From Glycomyces algeriensis (GTDB lineage: Bacteria; Actinomycetota; Actinomycetes; Mycobacteriales; Micromonosporaceae), in contig NZ_JAPZVR010000002.1 in the NCBI RefSeq assembly GCF_027622855.1, forward strand, positions 325,708 to 389,707: 64,000 nt of DNA. The letters are read 5' to 3'. The position numbers were made by a program, and so were the translations under genes. Below, one piece after another: positions 1 to 8,048 of this stretch. Under the pieces are notes generated by a model that was not told the origin of the DNA, ran no database searches, and was given only the letters and a program-made list of their open reading frames with translations. How positions within the stretch are numbered: position 1 is the stretch's first letter; each line of letters starts with the position of its first letter.

Positions 1-21
1 GCTACACAGGGGCTGCGCGGC

Positions 22-570
22 TCACAGTTCGCGGAACATGAGGTGCATGCCGACCAGGCCCTGGACGGGGTGCCGGAACGTCCCCGGGAGGACCGCGAGA
101 GTGCGGAAGCCGAGGGCGTGCCAGAGGTCGACGGCGCGGGTGTTGGTGGCGACGACGGCGTTGAACTGCATGGCCGCGAAGCCGTCTGCCTTGGCGCGGG
201 CGAGCGCGGCCTCGCCGAGGGCGCGGCCGACGCCCTGGCCGCGGACGGCGGGGTCGACCATGAACCCGGCGTTGGCGATGTGCGAGCCGCGGCCGGGCTG
301 GTTCGGGTGGATCTCGGCGATGCCGACGACGCGGCCCTCGGCCGCAACGTCCGCGCCGGTGCCGTCTTGGCCGGTGCTGTTGTCGCCAGTGCCGTCTTCG
401 AGGACGGCGACGAGGGCGCTCGCGGGCGCCTCCTTCTCGATCCAGTAGGCGCGCAGCCGCTCTTCGGAGGTGTCGCCCTCCCACACGAAGTGCTCACCGG
501 AGGCGATGATCGGCTCGGCGAAGGCCCACACGGCGGGCCAGTCCTCGGGGCGGGCGTCACGGATGCGCAT
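22..570 (-). CDS. GNAT-family N-acetyltransferase
   Basis: Probable acetyl-CoA-dependent acyltransferase of the GNAT fold, 182 residues. The acetyl-CoA pyrophosphate-binding motif is visible as VRGQGVGRALG near residues 111-121, followed by the usual helix and the ALGF segment near the C-terminus. Substrate cannot be inferred; some relatives acetylate phosphinothricin-like amines or ribosomal proteins. A Gly/Asp/Thr-rich low-complexity insertion sits around residues 58-75, between predicted strands. I chose the ATG at 570; a TTG three codons upstream is possible, and neither has a clear ribosome-binding site. Monocistronic, transcribed toward the left edge of the window. Family confidence high, function low. 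Confidence 0.85.
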   Translation of the reverse strand: MRIRDARPEDWPAVWAFAEPIIASGEHFVWEGDTSEERLRAYWIEKEAPASALVAVLEDGTGDNSTGQDGTGADVAAEGRVVGIAEIHPNQPGRGSHIANAGFMVDPAVRGQGVGRALGEAALARAKADGFAAMQFNAVVATNTRAVDLWHALGFRTLAVLPGTFRHPVQGLVGMHLMFREL

Positions 571-619
571 GGCACGCAAGCGTAATCGTCGACCGGTGCC
601 CGCGCCAGCGCGCTGCTAC

Positions 620-679
620 GCCGTTGCGCCGTTGCGCCGTTGCGCCGTTGCGCCGTTGCGCCGTTGCGCCGTTGCGCCG
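620..679. repeat. Tandem array of 8-bp unit GCCGTTGC (7.5 copies)
   Basis: Seven perfect head-to-tail copies of GCCGTTGC plus a half copy lie in the gap between the FAD monooxygenase 3' end and the GNAT start. The array ends five bases before a dispersed intergenic element. Perfect homogeneity suggests slippage-prone copy number. Confidence 0.95.
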
Positions 680-683
680 AACG

Positions 684-757
684 GTGTCGTACCCGCATGT
701 CAGGGTTGATACCGGGGGCCCATCGATGTCCGATTCGCCGGGACCCTCCGTTCACAT
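684..757 (+). repeat. Dispersed intergenic element, subtype A, full copy
   Basis: Starts TGTCGTACCC, then CATGTCAGGGTTGATAC, CGGGGGCCCATCGATGTCC and GGGACCCTCCG. Near-identical sequence recurs at 17296-17371 and 58803-58880. It can fold as a CGGGGGCCC arm against GGG(a)CCC(t)CCG with two bulges. It encodes no plausible protein. Confidence 0.9.
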
Positions 758-773
758 TCGGCCCCAACCGCAG

Positions 774-809
774 TTGTCGTACCCGCATGTCAGGGTTGAT
801 ACCGGGGGC
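774..809 (+). repeat. Dispersed intergenic element, partial copy
   Basis: Repeats the first 35 bases or so of the preceding copy (TGTCGTACCC through CCGGGGGC) in the same orientation, about 90 bp further on. It stops a few bases before the stop codon of the FAD monooxygenase, so it abuts that gene's 3' end. Confidence 0.9.
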
Positions 810-815
810 GATCCT

Positions 816-1970
816 TCAGCGCGGCGGCTGCCAGTCCGACAGCGACGCCGCCTGGTGCTGCACCCACGAGTCGGGCACCGCCCGCAGGAGGCTCTTGGTG
901 ACGCCCCTGCCGCCGGACGCGATCGTGTGGACGCGCCGCGAGAGGCGCGCGACGCGCTTGATCCGCGCCATGCGGGCCCGGTCGTAGGAGCCGAGCGCGG
1001 CCGGTATCGACTCGGGGGTGCGGCGCAGCGCCCAGCCGAGCGTGACCGCGTCCTCCAGGGCGAGGCTCCCGCCCTGCGCGAGGATCGGCGCGACACCGTG
1101 CGCGGCGTCGCCGATCAGCACCAGGCCGCCCTGGCCCACCGCCTGGTGGAACACGGGCGGGACCGGCCAGACGTACCGGACCGGCTGCTGCGTCAGTTCC
1201 GAGGGGCGGGTGGCGGCGATGAACTTGCCCACGGGCGCGGGCCAGTCGGCGAACCACCGGTTGATGAGCTCGTGCTGGATCTGCGGCGACTCGGGCCGCA
1301 TCCCGCCGGGGACCGTGGCCCACCAGCAGGCGCCGGCGTGCCCGAGGTCGCCGTAGCCGAAGCGGCGGCGGTCGGGCCCGTAGATCTCCACGGCGTCGGT
1401 GGTGCGCTCGGGGGCGCGGTGGGCGGGCACGAGCCCGCGGAAGCACACCGCCCCGGCGTCCACAGTGGGCGAACCGGGGGCGATGATGGCGCGGCTGGGC
1501 GAGTCGATGCCGTCGGCGGCGACCACGAGCTCGGCGTCCCAGCGCCGCGAGGCGTCACCGGCGGCCAGGTCGACCATGTCGATCCGGTCGACCTGCGTCG
1601 CCGGGTGCACCTGCACGTTGTCCCCCAGGCGCGACACGAGCGCCTCATAGAGCATCGCGGTGTGCACCATCACCGAGGGCGTGCCGTCGTCGGCGCCGAG
1701 CATCGCCGCCGCGAACGAGCTCGACAGGCGCTCCTCGTTGCGCAGTTCGAACCGGTCCACCGGGGTCCCGGAGGCGTCGAGCAGCGCGTCGACGCCGAGC
1801 GCGCGCAGTGCGCGCACGCCCGAAGCCCACAGGACCATCCCCAGGTTCTCGCCCTTCAGGCGCTCGCGCCGCTCCAGCAGCGCCACCTGCCAGCCCAGCC
1901 GGGACAGGACGATGGCGCTGGCGAGTCCGGCGACGCCGGCGCCGACGACTACGGCTCTTCGGTTCTGCAT
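816..1970 (-). CDS. FAD-dependent aromatic-type monooxygenase
   Basis: Flavoprotein monooxygenase of the PHBH / salicylate hydroxylase / kynurenine monooxygenase superfamily, 384 residues, the usual length. It has the N-terminal dinucleotide-binding motif (VVVGAGVAGLASA, residues ~7-19), the mid-protein DG motif (VVAADGIDSPSR) and the C-terminal FAD-ribityl motif (LIGDAAHGVAPILAQGG). It would use NAD(P)H and O2 to hydroxylate a small substrate that cannot be named. ATG at 1970 is preferred (AGG six bases upstream); GTG at 1976 is possible. It lies 24 bp downstream of lgt on the same strand, so it is probably co-transcribed with it, although no functional link is evident. Confidence 0.88.
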   Translation of the reverse strand: MQNRRAVVVGAGVAGLASAIVLSRLGWQVALLERRERLKGENLGMVLWASGVRALRALGVDALLDASGTPVDRFELRNEERLSSSFAAAMLGADDGTPSVMVHTAMLYEALVSRLGDNVQVHPATQVDRIDMVDLAAGDASRRWDAELVVAADGIDSPSRAIIAPGSPTVDAGAVCFRGLVPAHRAPERTTDAVEIYGPDRRRFGYGDLGHAGACWWATVPGGMRPESPQIQHELINRWFADWPAPVGKFIAATRPSELTQQPVRYVWPVPPVFHQAVGQGGLVLIGDAAHGVAPILAQGGSLALEDAVTLGWALRRTPESIPAALGSYDRARMARIKRVARLSRRVHTIASGGRGVTKSLLRAVPDSWVQHQAASLSDWQPPR

Positions 1971-1994
1971 GCGCACCTGCCCGGAGGGGTTGGG

Positions 1995-3029
1995 TCAGCT
2001 GTCGTCGCGGGGCTTGCCCGCGCCGGCCGAGGGCTCCTCGGCAGTCGGCTCATCGGGGATCACGTCGTCCTCGGGCCGGTCGGGTTCGGGCTCGTCCTCC
2101 GCTTCCTGCGCGGCGGACTCGATCTCGCCCGGTTCGGTGCCCTTGGGGAGGGCGCCGTTCACGTAGCCGGCGGTCGTCGCCTCGGCGGAGTCCCAGTCCA
2201 CGGTGACGCGCTCGCCGCCGTCGAGGACGAACACCTGGCGGGTGCCGCGCGCGAAGATCAGGTACGCGACGGCGAGGACGACGACGATGACGCTCATCCA
2301 CTGGTTGAGGCGCAGGCCCGCGAAGTCCTCGGCGGGGTCGATGCGCAGGCCCTCGATCCAGAACCGGCCGATGCCGTAGAGGGCGACGTAGAGGGCGACG
2401 GCGCGCCCGGCCCCGAACTTGGCCTTGCGGTCGGCCAAGAGCACGGCGAGCGCGACCCCGACATTCCACAGCAGTTCGTACAGGAACGTGGGGTGGAACG
2501 TGCCGTACTGCGCGTACCCGGCGACCCGGTGGTCGAAGTCGATCGAGACGGCCCACCACGTGTCGAGCGGCTTGCCGTACAGCTCCTGGTTGAACCAGTT
2601 GCCGAGGCGGCCGATGGCCTGCCCGACCGGGATGCCGGGGACGATCGCGTCGGCGGTCAGCGCGAACGGCAGCTTCAGCTGGCGGCAGCCGAGCCACACG
2701 CCGACCGCGCCGAGGGCGACGGCGCCGGGGATGCCGAGACCGCCCTCCCAGACGGCGAGGGCCTTCCACGGGTCGCCGTCCGGGCCGAAATAGGCGTCGG
2801 GGCTGGAGAAGACGTGGTAGAGGCGGGCGCCGACGATGCCGAACGGCACGGCCCACACGGCGAGGTCGAGCACGGCCCACTTGGGGGCGCCGCGCGAGCG
2901 CATGCGCGCCTCGGCGATCCAGCAGGCGGCGACGATGCCCGCGATGAGGCACAGCGCGTACGCGCGGATCGGGATGGGGCCGAGGTGCCAGACGGACTCC
3001 GACGGGCTCGGGATATATGCGAGGTCCAC
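1995..3029 (-). CDS. lgt: Prolipoprotein diacylglyceryl transferase
   Basis: Transfers diacylglyceryl from phosphatidylglycerol to the lipobox cysteine of prelipoproteins in the cytoplasmic membrane. The Lgt signature is present as GRLGNWFNQELYG (about residues 142-154), with about seven hydrophobic segments. The protein has 344 residues, slightly long because of an acidic Glu/Pro/Asp-rich C-terminal tail of about 50 residues common in actinobacterial Lgt. Start is GTG at 3029. Position downstream of trpA is conserved in actinobacteria (Mycobacterium trpCBA-lgt), but here a hairpin and 148 bp separate the two. Likely clients in this window include the GluB-like lipoprotein; an Lnt-like enzyme lies at 42.2-43.7 kb. 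Confidence 0.96.
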   Translation of the reverse strand: MDLAYIPSPSESVWHLGPIPIRAYALCLIAGIVAACWIAEARMRSRGAPKWAVLDLAVWAVPFGIVGARLYHVFSSPDAYFGPDGDPWKALAVWEGGLGIPGAVALGAVGVWLGCRQLKLPFALTADAIVPGIPVGQAIGRLGNWFNQELYGKPLDTWWAVSIDFDHRVAGYAQYGTFHPTFLYELLWNVGVALAVLLADRKAKFGAGRAVALYVALYGIGRFWIEGLRIDPAEDFAGLRLNQWMSVIVVVLAVAYLIFARGTRQVFVLDGGERVTVDWDSAEATTAGYVNGALPKGTEPGEIESAAQEAEDEPEPDRPEDDVIPDEPTAEEPSAGAGKPRDDS

Positions 3030-3147
3030 GACGAGTAAACCTATCGGTTGCGCGAGCGGGACGTGGCACGGGCCCGAGCCGGTCCCATGGCGCCGCTCCC
3101 GAAGCGGCGGTGCCGCTCTCGCATACCGCGCATTTCGGGCGGTGAAG

Positions 3148-3170
3148 CCCCGCGGGCGGTGCCCGCGGGG
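3148..3170 (-). terminator. Hairpin after trpA
   Basis: CCCCGCGGGC and GCCCGCGGGG form a perfect 10-bp stem with a 3-base loop, 7 bp beyond the trpA stop codon. There is no T-run, as is common in high-GC actinobacteria. It probably ends the hisI-trp transcript before lgt. Confidence 0.65.
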
Positions 3171-3177
3171 CCGGTCG

Positions 3178-3966
3178 CTAGCGGCGCACGCCCGCGGCGA
3201 GGTCCGCGGTGAGCTCGGCGAGCTTCTGGTGCCCCGACGGGATGTCGTCGGACTCCAGGTAGCAGTTGACGATCGCGGAGCCGACGATGACCGCGTCCCC
3301 GTACGCGCCGATCTCGGCGGCCTGGTCGCCCGAGCGGACGCCCAGCCCCACGCCGATCGGCAGGTCGGTGTGCTTGCGGGTGCGCTCCACGAGCGCGGGC
3401 GCGACCGCGGAGGTGGCGGCGCGGGCGCCGGTGACGCCCATGACCGACTGCGCGTACACGAACCCGCGGCAGGCCGCCACGGTGGAGATGATGCGCTCCT
3501 CGGTGGAGGACGGGGCGACGAGGAAGACCCGGTCGAGGTCGTGCTCGTCGGAGGCCTTGATCCACTCCCCCGCCTCGTCGGGGATGAGGTCGGGCGTGAT
3601 GAGCCCGGCCCCGCCCGCGGCGGCGAAGTCGCGCGCGAAACGGTCGACGCCGTACCGCTCCACGAGGTTCCAGTAGGTCATGACGAGGATCGGGACGCGG
3701 CCGGCGACGGCCTCGGTCACCTCGAACACCTGCCTGGTCCGGAACCCGGCCGCGAGGGCCTGGTCGGCGGCCTTCTGGATCGCCGGGCCGTCCATCACCG
3801 GGTCGGAGTACGGCAGGCCCAGCTCGATGATGTCGGCCCCGTGGTCGATCATGATGTCGACGGCCTTGATGGAGTCGGCGAGCGTCGGGTAGCCCGCGGG
3901 CAGGTAGCCCACCAGCGCGGCCCGGCCCTCGGCCTTGGTCTTCGCGAAAGCGTCAGCGGCGTGCAC
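3178..3966 (-). CDS. trpA: Tryptophan synthase alpha chain
   Basis: Cleaves indole-3-glycerol phosphate to indole and glyceraldehyde-3-phosphate within the alpha2-beta2 tryptophan synthase complex in the cytosol. 262 residues, normal TIM-barrel length. The catalytic region ELGLPYSDPVMDG carries the expected acid pair (Glu48 and Asp59 here). GTG start at 3966 lies only 2 bp after the trpB stop, so the two subunits are translationally coupled. Last gene of the hisI-trpM-trpC-trpB-trpA operon. Confidence 0.97.
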   Translation of the reverse strand: MHAADAFAKTKAEGRAALVGYLPAGYPTLADSIKAVDIMIDHGADIIELGLPYSDPVMDGPAIQKAADQALAAGFRTRQVFEVTEAVAGRVPILVMTYWNLVERYGVDRFARDFAAAGGAGLITPDLIPDEAGEWIKASDEHDLDRVFLVAPSSTEERIISTVAACRGFVYAQSVMGVTGARAATSAVAPALVERTRKHTDLPIGVGLGVRSGDQAAEIGAYGDAVIVGSAIVNCYLESDDIPSGHQKLAELTADLAAGVRR

Positions 3967-3968
3967 GG

Positions 3969-5177
3969 CTACGCCCCCCTCTTCTCAGGGGCGCCTGCGA
4001 AGCCGAAGTACTCGACGACGTTGCCCATGTCCTTGTCGCCGCGCCCGGAGAGGTTCACCAGGACGCGCGCGCCGGGCTTGAGGCCCTTGGCGAGGCGCAG
4101 CGCCCCGGCCAGGCCGTGCGCGGACTCGATCGCGCAGATGATGCCCTCGGTGCGCGCCAGCTTCTCCAGGGCCGCCATGGCCTCCGCGTCGTCCACGGGC
4201 TCATAGGCGGCGCGGCCGGTGGCCGCGAGGTGCGCGTGCTCGGGGCCGACGCCCGGGTAGTCCAGGCCGGCGGAGATCGAGTGCGACTCGATGGTCTGCC
4301 CGTCCTCGTCCTGCAGGACGAACGTGCGGGCGCCGTGGAGGACGCCGACCTGCCCGGCGGTGATCGTCGCGGCGTGGCGGCCGGTGTCGTACCCGTCGCC
4401 GCCCGCCTCGAACCCGAAGAGCTTCACGTCGGCGTCGTCGAGGAACGCGGTGAAGATCCCCATCGCGTTCGAGCCGCCGCCGACGCACGCGGCGACGACG
4501 TCCGGCAGGGCGCCGGTGCGCTCGAGGAACTGGGCGCGGGCCTCGTCGCCGATGCCGCGGCAGTAGTCGCGCACGAGCTGCGGGAACGGGGCGGGGCCGC
4601 CGACCGAGCCGATCAGGTAGTGCGTGTGGTCCACGGAGGCGACCCACTCGCGCAGGGCCTCGTTCATGGCGTCCTTCAGCGTGCGCGAACCGGTCGTGAC
4701 GGGCACGACCTCGGCGCCGAGGAGCCGCATGCGGGCGACGTTCAGCGCCTGGCGGCGCGTGTCCTCCTCGCCCATGTACACGGTGCACTCGAGCCCGAAG
4801 TAGGCCGCGGCGGTCGCCGAGGCGACCCCGTGCTGACCCGCGCCGGTCTCGGCGATGATCCGGGTCTTGCCCATGCGCTTGGTCAGCAGGGCCTGCCCGA
4901 GCACGTTGCGGATCTTGTGCGCGCCCGTGTGGTTGAGGTCCTCGCGCTTGAGCCAGACCTCGACCCCGGCCTCCTCGGAGAGCCGCTCGGCGAAGTACAG
5001 CGGGGACGGCAGGTTGCCGTACTCGCGGCCGAGCTTCTCGAGTTCGGCGGTGAACGCGGGGTCGGCGAGCGCGGCCGTGTGGGCGGCCTCGAGCTCGTCG
5101 AGCGCGGCGATGAGCGCCTCGGGGACGAAGCGGCCCCCGAATTCGCCCCAGTGGCCGCTGGCATCTGGATTAGGCAC
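3969..5177 (-). CDS. trpB: Tryptophan synthase beta chain
   Basis: PLP enzyme that condenses indole with L-serine to give tryptophan. The PLP-lysine motif HTGAHKIRN puts the Schiff-base lysine at residue 88 of the chosen product, and the phosphate-binding loop GGGSNAMG is present. I start it at the GTG at 5177 ([15 protein letters not shown]..) because GAAGGGGAG sits nine bases upstream and the next residues match the family N-terminus; this gives 402 residues. The longer open frame to 5237 adds only Arg/Ala-rich sequence. 81 bp separates it from trpC. Confidence 0.97.
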   Translation of the reverse strand: MPNPDASGHWGEFGGRFVPEALIAALDELEAAHTAALADPAFTAELEKLGREYGNLPSPLYFAERLSEEAGVEVWLKREDLNHTGAHKIRNVLGQALLTKRMGKTRIIAETGAGQHGVASATAAAYFGLECTVYMGEEDTRRQALNVARMRLLGAEVVPVTTGSRTLKDAMNEALREWVASVDHTHYLIGSVGGPAPFPQLVRDYCRGIGDEARAQFLERTGALPDVVAACVGGGSNAMGIFTAFLDDADVKLFGFEAGGDGYDTGRHAATITAGQVGVLHGARTFVLQDEDGQTIESHSISAGLDYPGVGPEHAHLAATGRAAYEPVDDAEAMAALEKLARTEGIICAIESAHGLAGALRLAKGLKPGARVLVNLSGRGDKDMGNVVEYFGFAGAPEKRGA

Positions 5178-5258
5178 GGTGTCTCGCTCCCCTTCGCAAC
5201 TCGCTGCCCGGGCGCGCGCACGCGCGCACAGGCTCACCTGTGTGTTCGTCCGCGACCG

Positions 5259-6065
5259 CTAGCTCGGGCGCGGCGTTGCCGGGTGGGACCCGGCGGTGAC
5301 CAGCTCGGCGACGGCGTCGCGCGGGCTCTTCGTCTTGACGACGCCCTCGCCGACGAGCACGGCGTCCGCGCCGGCGCTGGCGTAGCGGATGAGGTCGCGG
5401 GTGCCCCTGACGCCCGATTCCGCGACTTTGACGACGTCGCGGGGCAGGCCGGGGGCGATGCGCTCGAAGACCGAGCGGTCCACGTCGAGCGTAGTCAGGT
5501 CGCGGGCGTTGACGCCAATGACTTTCGCGCCGGCGCGCAGGGCGCGGTCGGCCTCGTACTCGGTGTGGACTTCGACGAGGGCGGTCATGCCGAGGCCTTC
5601 GATGCGCTCGTGGAGCGAGACGAGGGTGTCCTGGTCGAGGGCGGCGACGATGAGGAGCACGAGGTCGGCGCCGTGGGCGCGGGCTTCGAGCACCTGGTAG
5701 GGGGAGACCACGAAGTCCTTGCGGAGCACCGGGATCTGGACCTTGGCGCGGACGGCGTCGAGGTCGTCGAGGCTGCCCTTGAAGTAGTGCTGCTCGGTGA
5801 GGACCGAGATGACGGCGGCGCCGCCCGCGGCGTACTCGGCGGCGAGCACGGCCGGGTCGGGGATGTCGGCGAGGGCGCCTTTGGAGGGGGAGGCCCGCTT
5901 GACCTCGGCGATGACGCTGACGCCGCCGCCGGAGAGCGCGGCGTACCCGTCGAGCGCGGGGCGGGCGGCCTCGGCGCGTTCGCGGATCTTCTCGATGGGG
6001 ATCGCGGTCTGGCGCCGTTCGAGATCGGCGCGGACTTCGGTGATGATCTGCTCCAGCACGTTCAC
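5259..6065 (-). CDS. trpC: Indole-3-glycerol phosphate synthase
   Basis: Closes the indole ring of CdRP to form indole-3-glycerol phosphate, upstream of TrpA. 268 residues, full-length single-domain enzyme (not fused to TrpF). The conserved [10 protein letters not shown] segment (residues 54-63) supplies the catalytic Glu and Lys. Further conserved pieces are VLRKDF, LVEVH and GVNARDL, plus the phosphate-binding GES-type loop (AESGVRG). GTG start at 6065 follows the trpM stop with no gap, so translational coupling is likely. Confidence 0.97.
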   Translation of the reverse strand: MNVLEQIITEVRADLERRQTAIPIEKIRERAEAARPALDGYAALSGGGVSVIAEVKRASPSKGALADIPDPAVLAAEYAAGGAAVISVLTEQHYFKGSLDDLDAVRAKVQIPVLRKDFVVSPYQVLEARAHGADLVLLIVAALDQDTLVSLHERIEGLGMTALVEVHTEYEADRALRAGAKVIGVNARDLTTLDVDRSVFERIAPGLPRDVVKVAESGVRGTRDLIRYASAGADAVLVGEGVVKTKSPRDAVAELVTAGSHPATPRPS

Positions 6066-6680
6066 CTAAGATCGTCCCTTCTCCTGCGCCGATGCCGTGA
6101 TATTAGGCGACGAGGGGTCCTCGCCGGAGTCGAGGGCGTTCCACAGGGACACCGGGTCCTCTGCTATGGCGGACGCCTTGTCGGGGGCCGCTTCGTAGCG
6201 GTCGCTGCTGTCGGGCCAGGCGCCGGCGCGCGCGGTGGTGGCGGCCCCGGCGAACGCGAGGACGAGCGCGGCCGCGCCCATGGCGATCGGCCAGGGCCCG
6301 GCGTCGAGGTTGAGGGCGCCGCCGAGGGCGGTCGCGAGGCCGGCGAGGGCGGCGACGACGCCGAGGACGCGGCGGGCGCGGTTGCCGGTGGCGAGCATCG
6401 CCAGGAAGGCGGCGCCGCCGGCGAGGGCGCACGGCAGGGCCCAGGAGGCGAGGTCGGTGCCGGCCTGGGCGGTGGTGGCGGTGATCCCGGCGTGGCCGGT
6501 CTCGTTGGTCGCGGTCCAGTCGCGGGAGGCGGCGAGCGCGCTGAAGGCGGCCGCGAGGATCCCGGCGAGGAGCACGCGAGTGCGTTCGGCGGCGCGCTTG
6601 TCGGCGGGACTGGTCTCGGCGGTGCCCTGATCGGCGGCGCCGTCTCCTGCAGCGGTGTCGCCGCTGGTCGGTTCGCTCAT
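6066..6680 (-). CDS. Trp-operon-associated membrane protein
   Basis: 204-residue integral membrane protein of the trp-region conserved membrane protein family (Rv1610-like, TIGR02234). Four hydrophobic segments are visible at about 34-52, 77-97, 104-121 and 130-148, with the conserved SRDW motif just after the first. Both termini are hydrophilic: the N-terminus is Ala/Asp/Gly-rich and the C-terminus is acidic. Start ATG at 6680 overlaps the hisI stop by four bases. The position between hisI and trpC matches other actinobacteria; a role in tryptophan or precursor handling is only inferred from that synteny. Confidence 0.88.
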   Translation of the reverse strand: MSEPTSGDTAAGDGAADQGTAETSPADKRAAERTRVLLAGILAAAFSALAASRDWTATNETGHAGITATTAQAGTDLASWALPCALAGGAAFLAMLATGNRARRVLGVVAALAGLATALGGALNLDAGPWPIAMGAAALVLAFAGAATTARAGAWPDSSDRYEAAPDKASAIAEDPVSLWNALDSGEDPSSPNITASAQEKGRS

Positions 6681-7021
6681 GCGATCTCCCTTCCGGTGAA
6701 GCAGGTGCGGGTGCCGGTGTGGCAGGCGGGGCCGGTCTGGTCCACCTGCAGCAGGACGGTGTCGCCGTCGCAGTCGACCGCGACCGAGACGACCGCCTGG
6801 TGGTGGCCGGAGGTCTCGCCCTTGACCCAGTACTCGCCGCGGCTGCGCGACCAGTAGGTGGCCTTGCGGGTGGCGACGGTGCGCCGCAGCGCCTCGGCGT
6901 CCATCCACGCGAGCATGAGGACCTCGCCCGTGTCGTGCTGCTGCGCGATGGCGGGGACGAGCCCGTCGGCGTTGAACGTGAGGTTCGCGATCACGTCGTC
7001 GCTGGTCTGTCCTGCTTCCAC
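6677..7021 (-). CDS. hisI: Phosphoribosyl-AMP cyclohydrolase
   Basis: Opens the adenine ring of PR-AMP in step 3 of histidine synthesis; cytosolic zinc/magnesium enzyme. Hallmarks are [17 protein letters not shown], the Asp/Cys metal site VDCDGD, and the paired cysteines of CHTGTRTCF. Only the HisI domain is present, with no HisE fusion, as usual in actinobacteria. Start is placed at GTG 7021 (114 residues); the longer frame reaches into the divergent promoter region with non-family sequence. First gene of the minus-strand trp operon and directly coupled to trpM. In Mycobacterium trpE lies between them; it is absent here. Confidence 0.93.
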   Translation of the reverse strand: MEAGQTSDDVIANLTFNADGLVPAIAQQHDTGEVLMLAWMDAEALRRTVATRKATYWSRSRGEYWVKGETSGHHQAVVSVAVDCDGDTVLLQVDQTGPACHTGTRTCFTGREIA

Positions 7022-7100
7022 GTCTACCGATTGTGATCGCACCCCTGCGGGGTCCGCCACCCGGCCCCGGTCGGGAGTGCATCGTGGGATTCTCGGGGGC
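7022..7100. promoter_or_regulatory. Divergent promoter region hisI / RibD-like gene
   Basis: 79 bp between the GTG of hisI (minus) and the ATG of the reductase gene (plus). It must hold both start sites. I could not assign -10/-35 boxes confidently, and no trp attenuator or leader peptide is evident. Confidence 0.4.
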
Positions 7101-7826
7101 ATGGAGCGCCCTTATGTGATCGTTTCGGCCGCGATGAGCATCGACGGCTTTCTCGACGACGTCTCGCCGGAGCGGCTGATGCTGTCGAACGCGGCGGACT
7201 TCGACCGGGTGGACGCGGTGCGCGCGAGCGTCGACGCGATCGCGGTCGGGGCCGGGACGGTGCGCGCGGACGACCCGCGGCTGCTGGTGCGGTCGGCGGA
7301 GCGCCGCGAGGAGCGGTTGGCGGGCGGGAGGCCGGCGACGCCGCTGCGGGCCGTGATCTCGCCGTCGGGCCGGCTGGAGCCGGGCGCGAGGCTCTTCAAC
7401 CGGGACGCGGACGACGCCGCCGGGCCGGTGGTGGTGTACACGAGCACCGAGGGGGCCCGGACGTTCCCGCTCGGGCCGGACGCGGACGAGTTCGGGCCCG
7501 CGACGTGGCCGGAGGGCTCGGCCCACCCCGAGGTGGTGGCGGTCGGCGAGAACGCCGTGGCGCCTCTCGCGGTCCTGGAGGACCTGGCCCGGCGCGGCAT
7601 CGGGCGGGTCCTGGTGGAGGGCGGCGGGATCGTGCACACCGCGTTCATGTCGGCCGACCTCGTCGACGAGGTGCACTTGGTGGTCGCGCCGTTCCTGCTG
7701 GGAAGCGCGGGCGGGCCCCGCTTCGTGCACGCCGCGGCGTTCCCGCAGTCGCCCGACCGCCCCCTGAAACTGGTCGAGGCGCGCGCGATCGGCGAGGTCG
7801 CGCTGCTGGTCTACCGGCGGGACTGA
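7101..7826 (+). CDS. RibD C-terminal / dihydrofolate reductase-like protein
   Basis: 241-residue NADPH-dependent reductase of the RibD_C/DHFR fold. Visible motifs: N-terminal [14 protein letters not shown], the core [14 protein letters not shown] (near residues 45-58), and the glycine-rich [13 protein letters not shown]. Relatives include the pyrimidine reductase domain of riboflavin synthesis (RibD) and uncharacterised stand-alone reductases; there is no deaminase domain and no rib gene nearby, so the substrate is open. ATG at 7101 gives the canonical N-terminus; an upstream in-frame extension runs into hisI antisense sequence. Confidence 0.85.
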   Translation: MERPYVIVSAAMSIDGFLDDVSPERLMLSNAADFDRVDAVRASVDAIAVGAGTVRADDPRLLVRSAERREERLAGGRPATPLRAVISPSGRLEPGARLFNRDADDAAGPVVVYTSTEGARTFPLGPDADEFGPATWPEGSAHPEVVAVGENAVAPLAVLEDLARRGIGRVLVEGGGIVHTAFMSADLVDEVHLVVAPFLLGSAGGPRFVHAAAFPQSPDRPLKLVEARAIGEVALLVYRRD

Positions 7827-7848
7827 CTGCACAGCTGATCCAGCAGTG

Positions 7849-7968
7849 GGCGTGCTTCACCGGAACGACTGATCTACCTGCGCTGCTGATCTACCCGTAC
7901 GACTGATCTGCCTATACGACAGTGCGGCGCGGCGCGCTGTCGTACCTGTACGACGGTGCGGCGCGGCG
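7849..7968. repeat. Short direct repeats upstream of BCCT gene
   Basis: A 20-bp direct repeat (TACGAC(A/G)GTGCGGCGCGGCG) occurs at 7915-7934 and 7949-7968 with one mismatch. Three degenerate copies of (C)GACTGATCT(A/G)CC precede it. The 222-bp gap 7827-8048 holds no gene. Confidence 0.6.
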
Positions 7969-8048
7969 TCGCCGAATCGGACGGACACGCGCGTTTCGTC
8001 ACTTATGGTGACTGAAGCGCCACTCCACCGACGAACGGAGCCCGTCCG

